Shown here piece by piece: positions 4,174-5,335 of a stretch of DNA of 5,335 nucleotides (the first letter of the stretch is position 1; the number at the start of each line of letters is the position of its first letter). The notes below the pieces were generated by a model. That model saw nothing but the letters and a program-made list of their open reading frames with translations. It was not told where the DNA came from and made no database searches. This DNA comes from Kiloniellales bacterium (GTDB taxonomy: Bacteria; Pseudomonadota; Alphaproteobacteria; Kiloniellales; JAKSBE01), in contig JASJAL010000302.1 of the NCBI GenBank assembly GCA_030067055.1, positions 1 to 5,335 of the forward strand. Reading direction: 5' to 3'. The translations under genes were made by a program, and so were the position numbers.

Positions 4174-5335
4174 TTCGCCTCCGTCTCAATCTTGCCCTTC
4201 TTGGTCTGACCGCTAGCGTTCCCGCTGACCTCGTTTTCGCCGAGGTCCGGGGCCGCGTCGATGCTGATCGCCAGGCCGTACTTCTTGTTCGACTTGACCC
4301 GGTTCCCCTCGATCCGGCCACCGGCCCGCTCCAAGAGCAGGATGCCGTGATCGCCGTTGTCCTGAACCTCGTTCTTGCGGAGCAGCGGCGCGGCGCCGTC
4401 GCTGACCACGATCCCGGAGCCGGCATTGCGGGTCACCACGTTGCTGTCCAACTCACCCCGGGCGCCTTCGTAAATGAAGACCCCGGCCTCGCCGTTCGAT
4501 TCAATCCGGTTCTTGGCGAGCACCGGCCGGGATCCGCTGCGGATCACCACGCCGTTGCCGGCGTTTTCGACGATCTGGTTGCCTTCGAAGCGTCCGGCAG
4601 CGCCGGACTCGAGGACCACGGCGGCACGCGTGGTCCCCTTGATCTCGTTGCCGATGACCTCGGGCGCGGCGCCTCTGCGGACCAGGAGACCGATCGCGGC
4701 CTCGCCGGAAATCTTGTTGTCCGACATGCGGGTGCGCGCGCCGTTGGAGACCACCACCGCTGGCACGCCGCCCGTCACCTTGATCTCGAGATCCTGCAAG
4801 GTTGCGGCGCCGCCGCTGTGCAAGATCACGGCGGGACTGCCCTCGGCTTCGATCACGCTCTTGGACAGGGTCAGACTGCTGCCGACCAAGAGCGCGCAAC
4901 CTTCGCCGCCACCGCCGGGCGCCTTCCGGAGTGTCAAACCGTGCAGCTTCCCGGTCTCCGCCGTTGCGGTCAGGCAGGGCCCGGTGCTCGGTGCGATCAC
5001 CGTGTCCGCGGGGTCCGCGGAGACCGCCTCGATGGTCACCGGGCGCGTCAGGGCCAGGCTCTCCTCGTAAGTGCCGGGTTGGATTCGGATTGTCGCGCCC
5101 GCCTTGGCCTGGACCAGCGCCGCTGCGATGGTGTCGGTGTCGCCGCCGCCGGCCGGGTCCACCGTCCATTCGGTCTTGTTCTGCAGCACGCTCCATTGCC
5201 AGTAGGCCCAGCCGCCGGCCGTCAGTGCGAGAATCAGCAGCGTCCCGATGATCAGACCCAGCGGCGTGCGGCTGGCCCGCGGCCGAGGGCTGACCTGGCC
5301 CGGCGCTTGTCCACGGGGGCTCTCGACATAGAAGG
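4170..5335 (-). CDS. Membrane-anchored right-handed beta-helix (NosD/CASH-type) protein (5' partial)
   Basis: The frame stays open from the TGA at 4170-4172 to the right edge (first full codon 5333), 387 visible residues, so the start is outside the window. A GTG at 5189 would begin a shorter protein but lies just inside a membrane helix boundary and is rejected. From the N-terminus there is a Pro/Arg/Gly-rich cytoplasmic stretch, a membrane helix encoded at about 5264-5199 (LGLIIGTLLILALTAGGWAY), and then an exported region. That region opens with DTDTIAAALVQAKAGATIRI followed by QPGTY, the entry motif of pectate-lyase-like beta-helices. After it come ten contiguous 23-residue coils with an asparagine ladder. 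No catalytic triad or metal site of a pectate lyase or pectinesterase is evident, so a binding or scaffold role is more likely than an enzyme. The domain should be periplasmic. The gene overlaps or abuts the leader ORF and FHA-like gene downstream and is co-transcribed with them. Confidence 0.85.
   Translation of the reverse strand, partial: FYVESPRGQAPGQVSPRPRASRTPLGLIIGTLLILALTAGGWAYWQWSVLQNKTEWTVDPAGGGDTDTIAAALVQAKAGATIRIQPGTYEESLALTRPVTIEAVSADPADTVIAPSTGPCLTATAETGKLHGLTLRKAPGGGGEGCALLVGSSLTLSKSVIEAEGSPAVILHSGGAATLQDLEIKVTGGVPAVVVSNGARTRMSDNKISGEAAIGLLVRRGAAPEVIGNEIKGTTRAAVVLESGAAGRFEGNQIVENAGNGVVIRSGSRPVLAKNRIESNGEAGVFIYEGARGELDSNVVTRNAGSGIVVSDGAAPLLRKNEVQDNGDHGILLLERAGGRIEGNRVKSNKKYGLAISIDAAPDLGENEVSGNASGQTKKGKIETEAK
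4209..4898 (-). repeat. Ten uninterrupted 23-residue beta-helix coils (69-bp period)
   Basis: The encoded protein divides into ten units of exactly 23 residues with no insertion or deletion. In the last eight units, an asparagine recurs at the same place (first bases of the codons every 69 bases from 4718 to 4235) in contexts such as DNKI, GNEI, GNQI, KNRI, SNVV, KNEV, GNRV and ENEV. This is the asparagine ladder of PbH1/NosD-type helices. Two further units at the N-terminal side keep the length but not the Asn. DNA identity between units is modest, so this is an old protein repeat rather than a recent tandem array. Confidence 0.88.

Noticed and set aside
4174..4426. Extension of the FHA-like gene upstream into the beta-helix gene
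   Set aside because: The extra residues are Arg/Ser/Thr-rich shadow sequence of the beta-helix coils, and the TTG at 4129 has a near-ideal ribosome site and a typical FHA N-terminus.
4170..5335. Copper-related NosD of the nitrous oxide reductase cluster
   Set aside because: The fold class matches, but no nos genes are nearby and the protein has an N-terminal cytoplasmic part with a membrane helix rather than a plain signal peptide.

Overview
The window is GC-rich, tightly packed bacterial DNA (Gram-negative). Proton-channel, FHA and SlyB-type genes, overall base composition and codon choice suggest an alphaproteobacterium, perhaps Rhodospirillales-like. That placement is inference, because there is no rRNA or marker gene here. 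Seven protein genes fill almost the whole window. No RNA gene, insertion sequence, CRISPR array or integration site was seen.

Layout: on the plus strand, positions 1-424 hold the 3' part of a glycine-zipper outer-membrane (SlyB/17 kDa antigen type) protein gene. A 24-base gap follows, and everything else is one minus-strand gene run that enters from the right edge. In transcription order it encodes: a membrane-anchored right-handed beta-helix protein (5' end outside the window); a small FHA protein with a degenerate binding site and a TTG start; a four-helix MotA/TolQ/ExbB-type proton-channel subunit; a single-pass von Willebrand A (vWA) protein; a second FHA protein; and a second single-pass vWA protein. 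Gaps between genes are 2 to 40 bases, so this looks like one operon whose promoter lies beyond the right edge.

How the genes may work together (inference): the channel gene is followed by two paralogous vWA proteins. Each begins with a short basic or polar N-terminus and a single transmembrane helix that has an aspartate at its cytoplasmic end. This is the layout of MotB, ExbD and TolR, the partners of MotA, ExbB and TolQ. In place of an OmpA-like or TonB-linked C-terminus, each carries an Ala/Glu/Gln-rich coiled coil, a Lys-rich linker and a vWA domain with a MIDAS-like metal site. The operon could therefore encode an ion-driven 5:2-type membrane complex whose periplasmic effector is a vWA domain. 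It would be controlled from the cytoplasm by FHA (phosphothreonine-reading) proteins and accompanied by a periplasmic beta-helix protein. I do not recognise a named system with this exact composition, and whether it is described elsewhere cannot be settled from the sequence alone.
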